Source: DATDPM01 sp963841995
GTDB lineage: Bacteria > Pseudomonadota > Alphaproteobacteria > DATDPM01
DNA length: 64,000 bases
Assembly (NCBI GenBank): GCA_963841995.1
Contig: CAWJEX010000017.1
Span: forward strand, 186,001-250,000
Direction: 5' to 3'
The notes below the pieces were generated by a model. It did no database searches and was not told where the DNA came from. It worked only from the letters and a program-made list of their open reading frames with translations. Every line of letters begins with the position of its first letter. Position 1 is the stretch's first letter. The position numbers were made by a program, and so were the translations under genes. Shown here piece after piece: positions 38,498 through 47,262 of the stretch.

Positions 38498-38970
38498 CAC
38501 GCAAGCGCCGGCGGCTTTATTTGCTTCTCGCCGGAATGGCGGCGCTGGGATTGGCCACGGCCCTTGTCCTTGCCGCCTTCCGTGAAAATCTTGTCTTCTT
38601 CTACAGCCCTAGCGAAGCGCTGGAAAAACATGTGCCGATAGGCAAAGCTTTTCGCATTGGCGGTCTGGTCAAGGAAGGCAGCGTGGTGAAGCAAGGCGAC
38701 AACGTGACCTTCATGGTGACCGATCTCGTAAAGGAAATTCCGGTCGCCTATAGTGGTGCCCTTCCCGACCTCTTCCGCGAAAGCCAGGGCGTTGTGGCGG
38801 AAGGTGCGTTGCGCGCCGACGGTACGTTTCAAGCGACGCAAATCTTGGCCAAGCATGACGAACGCTACATGCCGCCCGAAGTTGCGGCGGCGCTGAAAAA
38901 ATCGGGGCGCTGGCGCGGCAGCGGGCCGGACTCCGACGACAGGGCCAAAGATGGGAAGGCAACGCAATGA
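38494..38970 (+). CDS. ccmE: Haem chaperone CcmE
   Basis: The product is 158 residues. An N-terminal membrane anchor (about residues 8-27) is followed by an OB-fold domain with FRIGGLVKEGSV and the haem-binding motif LAKHDERYMPPEV, whose His binds haem covalently and whose Tyr completes the HxxxY motif. It carries haem from CcmC to CcmF/H. It starts within the ccmD stop region and overlaps ccmF by four bases. Confidence 0.95.
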   Translation: MTRKRRRLYLLLAGMAALGLATALVLAAFRENLVFFYSPSEALEKHVPIGKAFRIGGLVKEGSVVKQGDNVTFMVTDLVKEIPVAYSGALPDLFRESQGVVAEGALRADGTFQATQILAKHDERYMPPEVAAALKKSGRWRGSGPDSDDRAKDGKATQ

Positions 38971-40952
38971 TCGCTGAGATCGGACATTTTGCGCTCACCC
39001 TGGCGCTCGTTCTCGCTTGCGCCCAGGGGTTCTTCCCTTTGGTGGGCGCGGCGCGCGGCAATTCCTTGTGGATGCGCGTTGCCGAGCCGGCGGCGGCCGG
39101 CCAATTCGCGTTCATCGCGGTGGCCTTCCTTTGCCTCGTCTATCTCTACGTCGTTTCCGATTTTTCGGTGGCGACGATCGCCGCCAATTCCAATTCGGCG
39201 TTGCCGCTCCTTTACAAAATCGCCGGCACTTGGGGCAACCACGAAGGCTCGATGCTGCTGTGGGTATTGATCCTCTCGCTGTTCGGACTGGCGGTCGCGG
39301 TTTTCGGCCAGAATCTTCCGCAGGGACTGCGCGCCCGGGTACTCTCCATTCAAGCGATGATCGCGATCGGATTCCTTCTGTTCATTCTGTTCACGTCAAA
39401 TCCGTTTTTCCGCGTCTTTCCGGTTCCGGAAGACGGCCGCGATCTCAACCCCTTGCTGCAGGACCCGGGCCTCGCTTTTCACCCGCCCTGTCTCTATCTC
39501 GGCTATGTCGGGTTCTCAATGGCGTTTTCCTTCGCCATGGCGGCCCTCATCGAAGGCAAGGTGGATGCCGCCTGGGCGCGCTGGGTGCGCCCGTGGACGC
39601 TCGCCGCCTGGTGCTTTCTGACGCTGGGCATCACCATGGGAAGCTGGTGGTCCTATTACACCTTGGGCTGGGGCGGATGGTGGGCGTGGGATCCGGTGGA
39701 AAACGCCAGCTTCATGCCCTGGCTGGCGGGAACGGCGCTTCTTCATTCGGCGATCGTCACCGAAAAACGCGACGCGCTTAAGAGCTGGACCATTCTGCTG
39801 GCGATCCTGACGTTTTCGCTGAGCCTCATCGGAACTTTTCTGGTGCGCTCGGGCGTCATCACCTCGGTTCATTCTTTCGCCAACGATCCGGCCCGCGGCG
39901 TATTCATCCTGCTGCTGCTGGCGATCAGCATTGGTGGATCGCTGGCGCTTTATGCCTTGCGCGCGCCCAAGCTTCAGGCCGGCGGCTTGTTCTCGCCGAT
40001 CAGCCGCGAAGGCGCACTTGTCCTCAATAATTTCCTCCTCGCCATTGGCGCAGCGACGGTATTCCTGGGCACACTTTATCCGCTGTTTCTCGATTTTCTC
40101 GGCGGCGACAAAGTTTCGGTGGGCCCACCCTATTTCAACGCCACATTCGTTCCACTGATGATCCCGATGATTTTGGTCATGGGCGTCGGACCGCTTCTGC
40201 CTTGGAAGCGGGCCGATCTTGCCGGCGCCCTGTCGCGACTCAAAGCCGCCGCCATCGCCGGCGGCGTCGTCGCTTTCGGCGTCTTCGCCTTCAACGCCAA
40301 TGGTCCGCTGCTCGCCTATGTCGGAATCGCGGTGGCGGTGTGGTTGATCGCGGCAACGCTCACCGAATTCGCGGACCGCGCCCGTTTGTTCCGAGCCCCC
40401 TTAAGGGAGAGTCTTCACCGCGTCGCCACGATGCCCCGCGCCGCCCTCGGCATGACGATTGCGCATGGCGGACTGGCGATTGCGATTGCCGGAATAACCG
40501 CATCATCGGCTTGGAAGAGCGAGCATATCCAAGTGATGCATACCGGCGAAAAACTCGATATTGCGGGTTATAGCTTCGGCTTCGACGGCGTTACCGAAGC
40601 GCCGGGTCCGAATTACTCCGCCGACCGCGGGCAGTTCACGGTGCGGAAGAACGGCAAGCTTGTGGCGATCATGCTGCCCGAGAAACGGCTTTATCCCGTA
40701 CAGGGAATGCCGATCACCTCGGCGGCGATCCGCACCAACGGGTTCTACGATCTCTACGCAACGTTGGGCGACAAAACGGAAGGCGGCGGCTGGGTAACCC
40801 GCGTCTTCCTCAATCCGCTGGTGCCGTGGATTTTCGGCGGCGGCGGCATCATGTTCTTCGGCGGTCTCGTTTCCTTGAGCGACCGCCGGTATCGCATTGG
40901 CGCTCCGGAACGCCGGAGCAAAGTCGTTGTGGCGACTCGGCAGCGCGCGTAA
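38967..40952 (+). CDS. ccmF: Cytochrome c haem lyase subunit CcmF
   Basis: This 661-residue membrane protein has about 15 helices. The WWD motif is WGGWWAWDPVENASFMPWL, with conserved His residues nearby (AFHPPCLYLGYVG and GTALLHSAIV). It is the core of the haem lyase that attaches haem to apocytochromes. The length is typical. Confidence 0.95.
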   Translation: MIAEIGHFALTLALVLACAQGFFPLVGAARGNSLWMRVAEPAAAGQFAFIAVAFLCLVYLYVVSDFSVATIAANSNSALPLLYKIAGTWGNHEGSMLLWVLILSLFGLAVAVFGQNLPQGLRARVLSIQAMIAIGFLLFILFTSNPFFRVFPVPEDGRDLNPLLQDPGLAFHPPCLYLGYVGFSMAFSFAMAALIEGKVDAAWARWVRPWTLAAWCFLTLGITMGSWWSYYTLGWGGWWAWDPVENASFMPWLAGTALLHSAIVTEKRDALKSWTILLAILTFSLSLIGTFLVRSGVITSVHSFANDPARGVFILLLLAISIGGSLALYALRAPKLQAGGLFSPISREGALVLNNFLLAIGAATVFLGTLYPLFLDFLGGDKVSVGPPYFNATFVPLMIPMILVMGVGPLLPWKRADLAGALSRLKAAAIAGGVVAFGVFAFNANGPLLAYVGIAVAVWLIAATLTEFADRARLFRAPLRESLHRVATMPRAALGMTIAHGGLAIAIAGITASSAWKSEHIQVMHTGEKLDIAGYSFGFDGVTEAPGPNYSADRGQFTVRKNGKLVAIMLPEKRLYPVQGMPITSAAIRTNGFYDLYATLGDKTEGGGWVTRVFLNPLVPWIFGGGGIMFFGGLVSLSDRRYRIGAPERRSKVVVATRQRA

Positions 40953-40958
40953 TCGTCC

Positions 40959-41495
40959 ATGATGCGGCTTAAGTTCTTTCTGCCCATCGCCGTGTTTGTG
41001 TTGTTTCTCGCCATCCTGTTCGACAGCCTGTTGCACGATCCCTCCAAGCTGCCCTCCGCCCTCGTCGGCAAATCGATTCCGGAATTCGATTTGCCGCCGC
41101 TTTCCGGACCACAGGCAAAACCCGGTTTAAAAACCGCGGACCTAGCCGGAAAGCCCGGGATCGTCAATTTCTTCGCGTCCTGGTGCATTCCCTGCAAGGC
41201 GGAGCATCCGCTTTTGCTGCGGCTCGCCGAAAGCGGCACCTTTCCGATTTACGGTATCAATTACAAAGATAGGGGCGACGCCGCGGCGGAGTGGCTGCAG
41301 GAACTCGGCAATCCCTATGCGCGCATCGGCGCCGACACGGAAGGCCGAGTCGGGATCGATTGGGGAATTTACGGCGTGCCGGAAACTTTCGTCGTCGACG
41401 GGGCCGGAAAAATTCTCTATCGCCAGCCCGGGCCCCTGACTTCGACCGATCTTGAGACAAAGATACTTCCGCTTTTGAAACAGGCGTCGAAATGA
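40959..41495 (+). CDS. ccmG: Thiol:disulfide oxidoreductase CcmG (DsbE)
   Basis: The product is 178 residues. An N-terminal anchor (residues 5-23) precedes a thioredoxin domain with active site FFASWCIPCKAEHP and the cis-Pro region YGVPETFVVD. It keeps the CxxCH cysteines of apocytochromes, or those of CcmH, reduced in the periplasm. Start at 40959 (two ATGs in a row); overlaps ccmH by four bases. Confidence 0.95.
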   Translation: MMRLKFFLPIAVFVLFLAILFDSLLHDPSKLPSALVGKSIPEFDLPPLSGPQAKPGLKTADLAGKPGIVNFFASWCIPCKAEHPLLLRLAESGTFPIYGINYKDRGDAAAEWLQELGNPYARIGADTEGRVGIDWGIYGVPETFVVDGAGKILYRQPGPLTSTDLETKILPLLKQASK

Positions 41496-41986
41496 GCCCG
41501 GCGATGAATTGGGCAATAAAGCCAGCAGCCGCATTTTTCTTGGCGGCGATGCTGGCCGCCGGAGTCGGCAGCGGTATCGCACGCGCCGTCGAGCCCGACG
41601 AGATGCTTTCTGATCCCGGATTGGAACAGCGCGCCCGCGATATCGGCCAACACTTGCGGTGCCTGGTTTGCCAGAATCAATCGATCGACGATTCGCAGGC
41701 CGATCTCGCCCGAGACTTACGCATTATCGTGCGGCAGAGATTGAAGGCCGGCGACAGCGATCAGCAAGTGATCGATTTCGTCGTCGCGCGTTACGGCGAT
41801 TTCGTGCTGCTGAATCCGCCGGTCAACATAGACACGCTGGCGCTTTGGTTCGGGCCGGCGGTGCTGGCCGGTCTGGGCATTGCGGGAATCGTCTTCTATT
41901 TCGCGCATAGGCCTAAGACAAATCTACCTCCGCTCGATGCGGCCGAGCGCGAACGGCTTCAATCCTTGCTCCGCGACGATTCATGA
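41492..41986 (+). CDS. ccmH: Cytochrome c biogenesis protein CcmH (CcmL/CycL)
   Basis: The product is 164 residues. A signal segment is followed by HLRCLVCQNQSIDDSQADLA with the redox CxxC of the family, and a membrane helix near residues 110-130 anchors the periplasmic domain. It reduces apocytochrome disulfides. This is the short form; the TPR part is the separate CcmI gene that follows 10 bases later. Confidence 0.93.
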   Translation: MSPAMNWAIKPAAAFFLAAMLAAGVGSGIARAVEPDEMLSDPGLEQRARDIGQHLRCLVCQNQSIDDSQADLARDLRIIVRQRLKAGDSDQQVIDFVVARYGDFVLLNPPVNIDTLALWFGPAVLAGLGIAGIVFYFAHRPKTNLPPLDAAERERLQSLLRDDS

Positions 41987-41996
41987 GATCACGGCC

Positions 41997-42962
41997 GTGA
42001 ATCTTTGGCTCCCCATCGCGACGATGACCGCAGCGGCAACGGCCATTCTGCTGGCACCGCTCATCCACAAGGGGAAATCCGCGGCGGTGCGCGGCGCTCA
42101 CGATCTGGCGGTCTATCGCCATCAATTGGCCGAGTTGGACCGGGATACGGAGCGCGACACACTCAAGCCGGAGGAAGCCGCAGCGGCCCGGCTCGAGATC
42201 GAGCGGCGAATTTTGGCCACGGCCGCGCCCGCATCCGCCCCCGTGCCGGCCGGTCCTATCTCGGTCGGTTCTGGCCCGGTTGGTCCCGGCAGGGTCGCCC
42301 GCCTCGCCATCATCGTCACGGCCATTTTGGGCCCTCTTGCCGCCATCGGCCTCTATCTCGATCTCGGCGCCCCCAGCCTGCCCGGTTTTCCCTTCGCCGA
42401 GCGCCGTGGCGAATCCGAATCGGCCAAGGCCATGAGCGAAGCGCAATTGATCGAGCTCGTCGCCAAGCTCGCTCAAAAGATGGAAGAGAAGCCGGACGAT
42501 CCCAAGGGCTGGCTGCTGCTCGCCCATTCCTTGATGGCGCTCGGCCGGTATGACGAGGCGGCGACGGCCTTTGGCCGGGCCGCGGCGCTCGATCCCAAGG
42601 ATGCAAGCGCGCCGGCAAGCCAGGGCGAGGCGTTGACCTATGCCGGCGGCGGTATCGTGACACCCAAGGCACGCGACTTTTTCGAGAAGGCATTGGCCAT
42701 CGATCCCAAGGAGCCCCGCTCGCGTTTTTATCTCGGGCTGGCTAGCGCCCAAAGCGGCGAACCGCATGCTGCCCTGGCCGCCTGGGAGGCACTCGCCGCC
42801 AACTCGCCGCCGGATGCGCCCTGGCTGCCCCAACTCGACGAGCAAATCGCGAAGCTGAAGGAAACCATCGGACCGGTCCTGAAAGAATCGGGGAAGCCCG
42901 CGACACCGGCGCCCGAGAAAATCCTTCCGGATAAAAATCCAGCCGAAAAACCGGCGAATTAG
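41997..42962 (+). CDS. ccmI: Cytochrome c biogenesis protein CcmI (CycH)
   Basis: The product is 321 residues from a GTG start. Two membrane helices in the first 115 residues flank a cytoplasmic helical domain (YRHQLAELDRDTERD), and the C-terminal periplasmic part has TPR repeats (GWLLLAHSLMALGRYDEAA, AALAAWEALAA). CcmI chaperones apocytochromes to the lyase. The gene closes the ccm operon; its stop lies in a short sequence that recurs at the end of pabC. Confidence 0.9.
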   Translation: MNLWLPIATMTAAATAILLAPLIHKGKSAAVRGAHDLAVYRHQLAELDRDTERDTLKPEEAAAARLEIERRILATAAPASAPVPAGPISVGSGPVGPGRVARLAIIVTAILGPLAAIGLYLDLGAPSLPGFPFAERRGESESAKAMSEAQLIELVAKLAQKMEEKPDDPKGWLLLAHSLMALGRYDEAATAFGRAAALDPKDASAPASQGEALTYAGGGIVTPKARDFFEKALAIDPKEPRSRFYLGLASAQSGEPHAALAAWEALAANSPPDAPWLPQLDEQIAKLKETIGPVLKESGKPATPAPEKILPDKNPAEKPAN

Positions 42963-43294
42963 TCTTTCGCGGATTTAGCAGGCGCCGGCGCGATCTTCGA
43001 TCTCAGCGACGCGGCCCGGCGACCTCGCCCAACGTGCCTGGCCGCCCAGAACCCCCGCTTGCTGCGCCATGAACTTGGTGAAAAATGACATGATTCTGGA
43101 AATATTCATGAAATATTTCTTCGGCAACTGGCTGATCTCAATCGCATAAATACCAATTAATTGATTATAATAAAGCAGTTTTATTTTTATAGTTCTGTAT
43201 ATTTTCATTTTTTCTATTAATTTTATTGTATTCCGCGTTTTCTCTCGCCATCTATAGACAGCGAGTAAAGAATTACCCGCTCGGGAGATAAATC
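42963..43294. other. Intergenic region with an AT-rich island
   Basis: From 43110 to 43255 the sequence is strikingly AT-rich compared with its surroundings, with runs such as TTAATTGATTATAATAAAG. The minus-strand frame at 42975-43208 runs through it but has no family resemblance. A 20-base sequence beginning at 42951 recurs at 44656, so this stretch is the left end of an inserted block. The region probably holds the promoter of the lipoprotein gene. Confidence 0.6.
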
Positions 43295-43534
43295 ATGAAA
43301 AAGTTTTTCTTAGGCGCGGCGGCCTTCTCGGCCCTCGCTCTTGGTGCTTGCGGCACGAGCACAACCGACCGTGCCGTCTCGGGTGCCGGAATTGGCGCGG
43401 GCGTGGGTGCCGTCGGCGGGCTTTTGCTCGGCGACCCGGTTGACGGTGCGCTCATTGGCGCCGCCGTCGGCGGCGGAACCGGCGCGCTCACCGACAAGAG
43501 CCAGGTCGATCTCGGAAAGCCGGCTTGGCGGTAG
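43295..43534 (+). CDS. Small glycine-zipper lipoprotein
   Basis: The product is 79 residues. The start MKKFFLGAAAFSALALGAC is a lipoprotein signal with the lipobox LGAC. The mature part has glycine-zipper repeats (GAGIGAGVGAVGGLLLG, LIGAAVGGGTGAL) that pack into or against membranes. A GGGAGA ribosome binding site precedes the ATG. Function unknown; such proteins are often stress-related in the outer membrane. Confidence 0.85.
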   Translation: MKKFFLGAAAFSALALGACGTSTTDRAVSGAGIGAGVGAVGGLLLGDPVDGALIGAAVGGGTGALTDKSQVDLGKPAWR

Positions 43535-43666
43535 TCGGGCAGGACAGTTTCCCGCAGGCGGCAATACGGCTTCTCGCGGGCGGGCGACCGGGTCAATGTC
43601 GATTCCGTTCAGCCGCCGAGGCGGCCTTCCGACTTAATGATCCAATCGACCGACGTAACCAACTAT

Positions 43667-43871
43667 GCGTAACCCAATTCCGTGTTTTCGTTGTCGGCGC
43701 GATTCTTTTGGTTTTCGCCTATCACTCGTCGAAGACGCCGGTACGCCGGTAGAGCAGCTGACCAACACTTTTACGGGACACTATACCGATCAGACGATGT
43801 AGTATGTCTTTCTTGCGGCGGCGGCAGCGATCGGTGGAGGACTTCTTTTCGTATTCGGAATCCGAAAATGA
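43667..43871 (+). pseudogene. DUF3185 small membrane protein, broken
   Basis: One frame reads FRVFVVGAILLVFAYHSSKT, the first membrane helix of DUF3185 proteins. The second frame continues with QLTNTFTGHYTDQTM, then TAG at 43800-43802, then YVFLAAAAAIGGGLLFVFG as the second helix. In the family the residue at the TAG is usually Trp (TMW). So the gene has one frameshift near 43730-43740 and one nonsense codon. It lies between two intact accessory genes. Confidence 0.7.
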
Positions 43872-43913
43872 ATGGATACGCCATGAAGTTTTTGACATGG
43901 ATGAATTAAGCCG

Positions 43914-44636
43914 ATGAATGCGAAGTTCTTTCTCCCCTGCATGGCATTTATCGGGGCGCTCGCGATGAGCGGAATGGCGCATGCCGGGCAGCAGACCTAT
44001 AGCTATACGGTCGAGCATCCGTTCTATGGTGAAATTGGGACGTTTATCAACACCGTTCACGACGCCGATGGTCTTGTCCAAATGGACTCGCAATTACGCG
44101 TCGAGATCAGAGTTTTGGGCATCGCTGTATTTCAACAAGATGCCGATCGCAGTGAAGTCTGGCGCGGTAACCAGCTAATTTCGTTTCGGAGCGTCAGCCA
44201 CAAGAATGGAGAGCGTCTCGAAGTCAGCGGCGAAGCCACCGATAAAGGCTTTGTCGTTACCTCGCCATCGGGAAGAACTCTGTCGACTGCCAATGTTGCA
44301 CCATCCGACCCGTGGGCGATCAGGGGATTGGGCGCCGCAGTGGTGGTGTCAACCAAGTCTGGTAAGATTGAAGATATCGAAGTATCCGGTGGCGAGGCAT
44401 CGACGGTCCAAGTGCAGGGACTGTCGACACCCGTTCATCATTTCCATGTCCGAACCGATACCGAGAAGGACAAATGGGAAGTATGGCTTGACGAGCATGG
44501 CGTGCCGATTAAGTTTCGAAGCATCGAATCCGACACGCCGATCGACTTCGTTCTTGGCGGATCGGCGGCACCTGCCGCCAGCGTTGCCAAATACGAAGAC
44601 GCCACATCGAGCCCGTTTTATGTAGGTGCCCGCTAG
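43914..44636 (+). CDS. DUF6134 family exported protein
   Basis: The product is 240 residues with a signal peptide ending GMAHAGQ, then YSYTVEHPFYGEIGTFINTV. The rest is a beta-rich domain with regular short strands and one conserved pattern near the end (WLDEHGVPIKFRSIE), the usual end of DUF6134/DUF3108-type proteins. It is periplasmic or outer-membrane associated. The role is unknown. Confidence 0.75.
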   Translation: MNAKFFLPCMAFIGALAMSGMAHAGQQTYSYTVEHPFYGEIGTFINTVHDADGLVQMDSQLRVEIRVLGIAVFQQDADRSEVWRGNQLISFRSVSHKNGERLEVSGEATDKGFVVTSPSGRTLSTANVAPSDPWAIRGLGAAVVVSTKSGKIEDIEVSGGEASTVQVQGLSTPVHHFHVRTDTEKDKWEVWLDEHGVPIKFRSIESDTPIDFVLGGSAAPAASVAKYEDATSSPFYVGAR

Positions 44637-44663
44637 ACATCGCTCCGGAAAATGCCCGGCGAA

Positions 44664-45485
44664 TTAGTCTTTCGCCGATTTGGCGAGGGCCGCGTTCAGC
44701 TTGCCGGTAATCGGCCCGACACGACAGGCGCGACCGTCGATCTCTCTGACTGGCCAGATGCCGATGATGCTGTTGGTGAGAAAGATTTCATCGGCGGCAT
44801 CGAGCTCGTCGCGGGAGATGCGACGGATATTCGTCTTGATGCCGAGATAGCGCGCCAAATCCATCACTACCCCGCGCAAGATGCCATCAACCCCCGACTG
44901 CGACAGAGCCGGCGTGCGCAAAATCCCGTCGCGCGCGATGAAGAGATTGGTCATGGTGCCTTCGATGATCGAATCTTCGCCGTCGAGCATCAAGCCTTCT
45001 TGGATTCCATCGTCACTCCATTCGCCGCGGGCTAGGACTTGCTCCAATCGATTCAGATGCTTCAATCCGGCGAGGAGCGGCTGATCGGACAGCCGGGTTT
45101 GGCAGAAGCGTACGCGCACACCGTTTTCGGTAAACAATTCCGGATATTCCGGAGCCGGGAAAAGTGCCACGATCCGATTCGGATTTGCGGGCTCGGGCGG
45201 CCGGTAGCCGCGCCCGCCCGCCCCGCGCGTCACCACGATCTTGATGGCGCCGCGCGCGGTTCCGGCGCAAAGCTTCTGGGCTTCGCTTCGCAGGAGCGCA
45301 GGGTCGGGCGCAGGAATGCGTAGCCGCACGCAACCGGCAAGCAGCCGCGCCATATGCCGGCTCCAGAATTCAAGAACGCCATCGGCAAGTTTGACGGTTT
45401 CGAAAAGCCCATCGCCATATTGGAAGCCGCGATCGAGGATATCGATCCGGTCGCTCGCCGCCCCGTTGACGAGAGCCGAAACCAT
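44664..45485 (-). CDS. pabC: Aminodeoxychorismate lyase
   Basis: The product is 273 residues from the ATG at 45485 (VNGAASDRIDILDRGFQYGDGLFETVK), a fold-type IV PLP enzyme. The PLP Lys is in AGLKHLNRLEQVLAR, and TNLFIARDG and TNSIIGIWPV bind the cofactor phosphate and substrate. It releases pyruvate from aminodeoxychorismate to give 4-aminobenzoate for folate. It begins one base after the pabB stop, so the two are coupled. Confidence 0.92.
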   Translation of the reverse strand: MVSALVNGAASDRIDILDRGFQYGDGLFETVKLADGVLEFWSRHMARLLAGCVRLRIPAPDPALLRSEAQKLCAGTARGAIKIVVTRGAGGRGYRPPEPANPNRIVALFPAPEYPELFTENGVRVRFCQTRLSDQPLLAGLKHLNRLEQVLARGEWSDDGIQEGLMLDGEDSIIEGTMTNLFIARDGILRTPALSQSGVDGILRGVVMDLARYLGIKTNIRRISRDELDAADEIFLTNSIIGIWPVREIDGRACRVGPITGKLNAALAKSAKD

Positions 45486-45486
45486 C

Positions 45487-46887
45487 TTAGGTTTCGGTAA
45501 CCAGAGCGAGCACGATGGCGCCCGCCTTGGCTCGGGTTTCCTCGAGCTCGCGCTCGGGAATCGAATCGGCGACGATACCGGCACCGGTGCGGAGGAAAAT
45601 CGAATCGCCTTCGCGGACCAAAGTACGAATCAGAATATTCAGATCCATGCCGCCGTCGCGATTCACATAGCCCATGGAACCGGTATAGGCGCCGCGCCCC
45701 ACGCGTTCCAGTTCAGCGATGATTTCCATGCAACGAACCTTGGGGCATCCGGTGATCGTGCCGCCGGGGAAAATGGCGCGAATGATATCGCCGGGTGCTG
45801 TGTTTTCATAAAGCTGGCCGCGGATATTGGAGACGATGTGATGCACCTGGGCGTAGGATTCGATCACCATGTTTTCGTTGACCTTGACCGTTCCCGGCAC
45901 GCAAACCCGCGACAGGTCGTTGCGTTCGAGATCGACGAGCATGATGTGCTCGGCGCGCTCCTTCGGGTGAGCGATCAGTTCTTCGGACAGCATGACATCC
46001 GTCAGGCCGCTGGTGCCCCGCGGCCGGGTGCCGGCAATCGGACGGGTCTGAACAATTCGCCCTTCGACCTCCACCAGCCGCTCGGGCGACGAACTGATAA
46101 TCGCTTGGGAGCCGAGAACGGCAAGCCCGGCAAAGGGGCTGGGATTTCGTTTCCGCAGATGGTCGTAAATCGCGGCATGGGAAAGCCCAGGCTTGAGTTT
46201 GCCGCTCCACATCCGGGACAAATTCACCTGAAACACGTCGCCGGCCAGGATGTAGTCGATGACTTGACGAACACCTTCGAGATAAATCTCGCCTTCTTCT
46301 TCGCGAAGGCCGCCCGATAGACTTGGCTCACGCGGGAAGGCAAGCGGCGGTGCCGCGAGTGCGGCGCGCACGTCTTCGGCCATTTGATCGAGGAGGCTTT
46401 CCTGGCCCAGCTCCGCCACCAGCAAGAGCTCGCCTTGATCGTGATCGCACATGATGGCGGCGGGAATTCGGCACCCATAAGCGACGGGAAGCGACCCCGG
46501 CGCCCGGGGCAGTTTCAGCGTCGGCTCGATTTCGCCCGCCAGCTCGTAGCCGATGTAAACGAACCAGCCGCCGCGAAAGGGGGGTTGGCCGCGACCGGAA
46601 GCCCGGGGCAAACGCAGCTCCTGCCACCAGGCATTGAAGGAATCGAGGAAGTGTGTTCCCTTGGGCCGCCCTTCGAGCGCGCCTTCCTGAGAAAGCGACA
46701 GCGTCTCGCCGGGAAAGGCGAACAGGATGTCGTAGCGGGCCTGAGCCGTTCCCGAAGCCGCACTTTCAAGAAAGAAGGGATAACGCCGAGGATTGGCGGC
46801 ATGCAGTCCGAGGAGATCGCAAACGCCGTCCACCCGGCGCACCACGCACGCCGATCCGAGATCCGGCGAAAGACTGGTTCGCTGCAC
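45487..46887 (-). CDS. pabB: Aminodeoxychorismate synthase component I
   Basis: The product is 466 residues of the chorismate-binding family. The PabB-type motif is TRPIAGTRPRG (PIAGT, with the active-site Lys position replaced as in the PabB group), and FPGGTITGCPKVRCMEII and RTGAGIVADS follow. It converts chorismate and glutamine-derived ammonia to 4-amino-4-deoxychorismate, with a PabA amidotransferase encoded elsewhere. It is the first gene of the pabB-pabC operon. Confidence 0.93.
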   Translation of the reverse strand: MQRTSLSPDLGSACVVRRVDGVCDLLGLHAANPRRYPFFLESAASGTAQARYDILFAFPGETLSLSQEGALEGRPKGTHFLDSFNAWWQELRLPRASGRGQPPFRGGWFVYIGYELAGEIEPTLKLPRAPGSLPVAYGCRIPAAIMCDHDQGELLLVAELGQESLLDQMAEDVRAALAAPPLAFPREPSLSGGLREEEGEIYLEGVRQVIDYILAGDVFQVNLSRMWSGKLKPGLSHAAIYDHLRKRNPSPFAGLAVLGSQAIISSSPERLVEVEGRIVQTRPIAGTRPRGTSGLTDVMLSEELIAHPKERAEHIMLVDLERNDLSRVCVPGTVKVNENMVIESYAQVHHIVSNIRGQLYENTAPGDIIRAIFPGGTITGCPKVRCMEIIAELERVGRGAYTGSMGYVNRDGGMDLNILIRTLVREGDSIFLRTGAGIVADSIPERELEETRAKAGAIVLALVTET

Positions 46888-46980
46888 CGGCGCTTATCTC
46901 CTGTGGGCCAAAGACCGGCCCTAGGCGAAGGGCCGTCAATTTAGCCGGGCCATATGACCGCTGGCAATCGCCTCCGGCGG

Positions 46981-47147
46981 CTAAGACGCCCAAAAGACGG
47001 CGAATTCTACGCCGCCGATCATTTCCGTCGTCACGGTGATTTGCAGGGCGGGACTGCGGCCGAGAACCCGTGGACTCTCGTTCCGCAAGATTTCGGCTTG
47101 CTTCAAGAGTTCGCCCGCAATCGATAGCAGCTCGTCGGTGGCATGAC
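46981..47147 (-). pseudogene. C-terminal scrap of a chemoreceptor gene
   Basis: The minus strand from 47147 reads GHATDELLSIAGELLKQAE and ILRNE, which matches the end of the chemoreceptor at 48799-50481 (GHAATDLLSAAGELSKQSG, ILRGE). It then diverges to an unrelated tail that stops at 46981. No other part of a receptor is nearby, so a whole gene was deleted except for this end. Confidence 0.7.
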
Positions 47148-47262
47148 CTGGTCCCGGTCTCTAGTATTAGCCACGCGGTTCATTCGTATATATGACGCCA
47201 AATGGGCTCCTAATTCGGCGACGCTTCACCTTCTATTTACTGCAACCGCAGATGATTTTCCG

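Noticed and set aside
42975..43208. Minus-strand frame through the AT-rich island
   Set aside because: Composition changes abruptly along it and nothing resembles a known protein.
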